64,000 bases of DNA from JACKHO01 sp041398745 (GTDB lineage: Bacteria; Planctomycetota; Planctomycetia; Planctomycetales; Planctomycetaceae). Under the pieces are notes generated by a model. The model was not told the DNA's origin, did no database searches, and saw only the letters and a list, made by a program, of their open reading frames with translations. The stretch spans positions 682,001-746,000 of the forward strand of contig JAWKUB010000003.1 in NCBI GenBank assembly GCA_041398745.1. Reading direction: 5' to 3'. How positions within the stretch are numbered: the first letter of the stretch is position 1; every line of letters starts with the position of its first letter. Both the position numbers and the translations under genes were made by a program. Positions 60,904-64,000 of the stretch are shown here, piece by piece.

Positions 60904-61674
60904 TTACGCTTTTATCCACGCTGCATTCGTTCCCTCAAAATTCGTCTCTGCAAAACGGATCCGTGGTGAACCGGACTGGTGAACGCAAACGGATGCAAAA
61001 TCATCCCACCCAAGCCCTCGCCGACTGTTTCTGCTCTTGTTGGGATCCATCCGATAGTCAGCAAAGTAATCGGGTGATCCCAGGACGATGATCTCGTGAC
61101 ACCCGGCTGCCGATGGCCTAACTGATTTGAACTTCGTTGGGATGATCTGAGATGGCTTGGAATACCATGTGTCAAATTCACACTGCAGTCGGGAAAAGTT
61201 TGGTTCTGCAGTTAGGCAAGCGAGATAGTCAAGTCCTTCGATCACGGAGGTGATCGGTGCGTATGGGTTCTTCAGCTTGCATTCAAACACCACAAGTCCG
61301 CCACTCAATGAGAGTCCGAGCAAATCGGCACATTGGGTCGTCTTTCTTCCGAAGCAGGGAACTTCGTAACTGATCAACCAGTATTCTTCTCCAGAAATCG
61401 TTAGGCAACCTGACGACTGTTCTCGACACCGTTTGAAGAGTTGCCGGGTCAGCGACTTTTCTGGAGAGACGGCGGCGTCATGGTCCTTGTCATCTCGATC
61501 GATGAGGAGTGAGCTTCCACCATACGAGATTTGCCTGGGCCGGTGAAACTCCTGTCGGAGAAGGTTTGCAAGGATCAGCGGCCAGTCGGAATTATCACCA
61601 CGGCCCGGAATAAGGTCCTTCAGCAACAGTCGAAAGGTCGTATCGGTGAGAGTTTCGTGATCGTGGGCGTTCAT
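60904..61674 (-). CDS. Possible PD-(D/E)XK nuclease-fold protein
   Basis: This protein of 256 residues starts at ATG 61674; a TTG at 61704 would add 10. The centre reads TTQCADLLGLSLSGGLVVFE followed by CKLKNPYAP: D, then E-C-K with restriction-fold spacing. The amino third is helical (TFRLLLKDLIPGRGD). It is convergent with the ligase, 7 bases apart, and divergent from the small regulator at 61821. Function is unknown; nuclease or restriction-type cargo is likely. Confidence 0.6.
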   Translation of the reverse strand: MNAHDHETLTDTTFRLLLKDLIPGRGDNSDWPLILANLLRQEFHRPRQISYGGSSLLIDRDDKDHDAAVSPEKSLTRQLFKRCREQSSGCLTISGEEYWLISYEVPCFGRKTTQCADLLGLSLSGGLVVFECKLKNPYAPITSVIEGLDYLACLTAEPNFSRLQCEFDTWYSKPSQIIPTKFKSVRPSAAGCHEIIVLGSPDYFADYRMDPNKSRNSRRGLGWDDFASVCVHQSGSPRIRFAETNFEGTNAAWIKA

Positions 61675-61820
61675 GTACAGGATTGGACCACGACGCGATG
61701 CCAACAGTGGGTCGGCCCGATGTCGTCATCGAGACGTGAGAATGCTCTGCAAAATCGAGCATTATGTCGGACGGCGAGGAATGACCCACTGTTGTCTTTC
61801 TGGCCTGCCAGCATTGGTGA

Positions 61821-62258
61821 ATGGCGAAGAAGGCTCACAAAGAGAGAAGCGACGCGGATCGGAGAGTCCGCCAGTGCGAACGGCTGGCCCGACTAATGCA
61901 GGTGCTGCACCTGATTTCCGGTCGAGGACGCTGGGATGCCGCCGCACTGGCCGACGAGTTGGAGTGTTCCACGCGAACAATCCATCGATTGCTTCAGACA
62001 CTGTCGATGGCTGGCGTACCTTGGTTCTTCGATGAGAAGCTGCGAGCCTATCGGGTGCGAACGGGTTACAAGTTCCCCCTGCTGGAAGAGCATTTGCAAA
62101 AGGCCCCCGTTCCAAACGACCTGCCTGATAACTTGAGCGTCCTGGCAGAGAAGCTCATTCGGAGCGGAAACGCATTTGCCTCAGCTCTTCAGGAATTCCT
62201 AGATGTCTTGAAAGCGACCGCTGAAAAGACCAGGACGACCCCCAGCATTGACGATTAG
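61821..62258 (+). CDS. Short WYL-regulator paralogue without WYL domain
   Basis: This protein of 145 residues closely matches the front of the WYL regulator at 55797: DADRRVRQCERLARLMQVLH, GRWDAAALADELECSTRTIH, MAGVPWFFDEKLRAYRVR. It then stops after a helical tail (LAEKLIRSGNAFASALQEFL) where the WYL domain would start. It may be a natural short repressor or an antagonist of the full protein. It is divergent from the nuclease-like gene at 60904-61674. Confidence 0.75.
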   Translation: MAKKAHKERSDADRRVRQCERLARLMQVLHLISGRGRWDAAALADELECSTRTIHRLLQTLSMAGVPWFFDEKLRAYRVRTGYKFPLLEEHLQKAPVPNDLPDNLSVLAEKLIRSGNAFASALQEFLDVLKATAEKTRTTPSIDD

Positions 62259-62525
62259 AGCCGCCAAGAAGGTGCGATGGTCGCAAGTCGATTTGCAGAA
62301 AGACCTTGCAGCGAATCCACGCGGCAGCTTCTACGCAATGGGTCATCAGGAGTCTCATAAACCAAGTGTCTTGTGGTTGGGCAAAAAAAGAACGTAGTGG
62401 CTAGGGGCGGCATTACAGCCGATTTAGCGCCCACGTCACTTTGACTCGACCAGAAGAATGACATTGACCTGTGGCACCGAGCATCGTGCCTCATCATTCA
62501 ATGGAAACTTGATTGGAAGAATTCA

Positions 62526-63314
62526 ATGACAACTACTGAAGCCTTTGCTGAATTTTGGATCGTCGTTCGCCGCAACGAGGAGTACCTCAAAATGTACGGC
62601 CAGCACGAAATCCCGCAATGGGAGGACCTTAAACATGATGATCTTGTCGAAGTGTACGGCAATGTGCAGAAGCATCTCTCACCGGTCTGTTCGGAACGCA
62701 TGTTTGATGGCCCTGGAGGGGAAGATCGCTTCTATGCTCAGAATTACCACGAGGCCCTTGTTGAAGTGCTTAACCCACCCGAGCGATGGTTTCGACAGCT
62801 ATGGATGTTGAATTCACCTGAGTACATCGCCCTCAAGAAGGGAGCTAAGGATGACGAGGACCGGTTACTCAATCGCACGCAGCCTTTGCAGATTGATGAC
62901 CCACAATCCCAAAAGAAGAAGAGGTCTTACCGGAAAAAGAACAAAGATGAACTGTTCGGAAAAAAAGCCATGCTCGTTCTCCATTGGTTAATCCAGCATC
63001 ACGGCAACAGCTCCGGAAATCCATCATCTACGCCAGTAACCGAATCGGAACTGGCTGACAGGATGACACGGGAAGGTACAGAGATTTCGCAGCCAACCGT
63101 ATCCCGAGCGTTTAAGCAACTCATGGGAGAAGTGGACCAATATCCCAAACTAAGAGGAGCAACAAAATACACGGAACTCTGTGATGGCGGTGAGATCTGC
63201 GATGCACTCAATCAGCTGACGTTCAAGTCCAATCGGTACCTTGATCGTCTAGTTGCCGACGTCCGTGAACACTCGGTCGGCAACGTCGATCAGTACCATG
63301 ACCGGGGCTACTAG
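62526..63314 (+). CDS. Unknown protein with C-terminal winged helix
   Basis: This protein of 262 residues starts at ATG 62526. The first 110 residues are helical (TEAFAEFWIVVRRNEEYLKM), a basic linker follows (KKKRSYRKKNKDELFGKK), then a winged helix (TESELADRMTREGTEISQPT with VSRAFKQLMG). It resembles replication-initiator or control proteins of integrative elements, but I cannot assign a family. It lies near the excisionase and integrase, so a role in the element's own control is likely. Confidence 0.6.
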   Translation: MTTTEAFAEFWIVVRRNEEYLKMYGQHEIPQWEDLKHDDLVEVYGNVQKHLSPVCSERMFDGPGGEDRFYAQNYHEALVEVLNPPERWFRQLWMLNSPEYIALKKGAKDDEDRLLNRTQPLQIDDPQSQKKKRSYRKKNKDELFGKKAMLVLHWLIQHHGNSSGNPSSTPVTESELADRMTREGTEISQPTVSRAFKQLMGEVDQYPKLRGATKYTELCDGGEICDALNQLTFKSNRYLDRLVADVREHSVGNVDQYHDRGY

Positions 63315-63488
63315 GCTTGGAATCCATTCACGTGAATTGTGCTGTTTGAATACTGCGAGGATTGCAGCTCGCACGTAATCGCATTCGCCATGGTCACTTC
63401 GGGAATACAGTGCACTTTCTCTGGGTATCTCTGAATAGACATCGGCAATTAGTGGAAAGCCCTAGCCACTACCCTGAGAGGATTACGC

Positions 63489-63725
63489 ATGGCGACGCAA
63501 GTCGACTCCGTGGAAGGAGTCATCAATCCCGATGAACTCTACACTCTTCGAGCATTCAAAAGGCGTCTCGGTATCTCCGATGCGACGCTCAGGGCCGCTC
63601 GACGAGCAGGCTTGAAGGTTTCTTACCTACACAAGCAGGGATTCGTCCATGGACGAGACTGGATTGAATACGTCCTCAGCTGCAGTCGCTCCTCGTCCGT
63701 TGAACCCACGTCTGTCAGTGAGTGA
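63489..63725 (+). CDS. Excisionase-like DNA-binding protein
   Basis: This protein of 78 residues has the ribosome site gagagga. Residues 18-60 (LYTLRAFKRRLGISDATLRA and GLKVSYLHKQGFVHGRDWIEY) form the MerR/AlpA-type winged helix used by excisionases. The integrase gene starts 46 bases later on the same strand, the usual pair for site-specific excision. Confidence 0.8.
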   Translation: MATQVDSVEGVINPDELYTLRAFKRRLGISDATLRAARRAGLKVSYLHKQGFVHGRDWIEYVLSCSRSSSVEPTSVSE

Positions 63726-63771
63726 TTCCACGATCACTCGCCCAACGAAGGTCAACAGACGGAGACGCGAT

Positions 63772-64000
63772 ATGGCGAAAAATAAGCCTGCAGACTCACT
63801 ACACACGAAAGTCCCAAAGGTTCGAATTGTTCGCCCTTCGGGTCGCCCCTTCCAACTTCGATACACCTGCCCATCCGCTGGACGCGAGATCCGAATTTCG
63901 ACAGGTGGACGCGATGAGCAGGAAGCGAAACGGTTGCAGCGGGAACTGGAAGCGAGACTGCTTCTCGGCATGGAAACGCAACCACAAGCGAAGAGAGTCT
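63772..64000 (+). CDS. Tyrosine recombinase (integrase), N-terminal part only
   Basis: The open frame runs off the window. The visible 76 residues begin MAKNKPADSL, then VRIVRPSGRPFQLRYTCP, GREIRISTGGRDEQEAKRLQ and RELEARLLLG, a beta-beta-beta-alpha arm-binding domain as in phage-type integrases. Core-binding and catalytic residues lie beyond 64000. With the excisionase-like gene just before it and the tRNA half-site at 17.0 kb, this is probably the integrase of the island. Confidence 0.8.
   Translation, partial: MAKNKPADSLHTKVPKVRIVRPSGRPFQLRYTCPSAGREIRISTGGRDEQEAKRLQRELEARLLLGMETQPQAKRV

Overview
The window looks like accessory DNA from a planctomycete. The grounds are von Willebrand A (VWA) proteins next to a tubulin-like protein, a recombinase remnant of a type I recall from planctomycetes, and the general codon and protein style. 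No rRNA or core housekeeping gene is present, so the taxonomic call is an inference.

Region 1 (1 to about 16.3 kb) holds two decayed VWA/Ig-like genes. The second is split by a complete IS630-family element with TA duplication, then by an in-frame stop and a G12 frameshift. A tubulin/FtsZ-like protein, a large coiled-coil protein, a secreted trypsin-like protease, a membrane coiled-coil protein and a TraG/TraD-like ATPase follow, then a replication-relaxation protein and several very small proteins. This resembles the predicted VWA plus FtsZ-like membrane-remodelling neighbourhoods, here partly degraded.

Region 2 (16.6-17.2 kb) is an island boundary. It has an N-terminal recombinase remnant on the minus strand and the 3' half of a tRNA-Arg(CCT)-like gene. 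The matching excisionase and tyrosine recombinase sit at the far right edge (63.5-64.0 kb), so 17.0 kb to beyond 64 kb is probably one integrative island. Its left arm carries a TacAT toxin-antitoxin pair, a D5/SF3-like ATPase, a TGACG-motif cluster, a purine-rich hexamer tract and a pair of paralogous unknown genes.

Region 3 (22.9-48.3 kb) is a defence block with all genes on the plus strand. A CARF-sigma54 activator (RtcR-like) precedes a near-consensus -24/-12 promoter, which abuts a type I restriction-modification operon (hsdR-hsdM-hsdS). Coupled to it are an AbiTii-domain protein and a two-gene CBASS (Cap15-like 2TM beta-barrel effector and CD-NTase). Next come a TIGR04141/DUF6119 protein, an unknown protein and a DUF262-HNH (GmrSD-like) protein. 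Last is a four-gene set: sacsin-like GHKL ATPase, SNF2 helicase, DUF3696 ATPase and a possible PLD-like protein. The last set is the best candidate for an undescribed defence system; the CARF/sigma54 control of the restriction-CBASS operon is the best candidate for an undescribed regulatory link.

Region 4 (48.5-64 kb) has DUF932, a PPP phosphatase, an HNH nuclease, a Cas4-like nuclease, further PD-(D/E)XK candidates, a WYL regulator and a short paralogue lacking WYL, a beta-CASP-type metallo-hydrolase, an ATP-dependent DNA ligase, and the excisionase/integrase end. This looks like a phage- or plasmid-like recombination and maintenance module.
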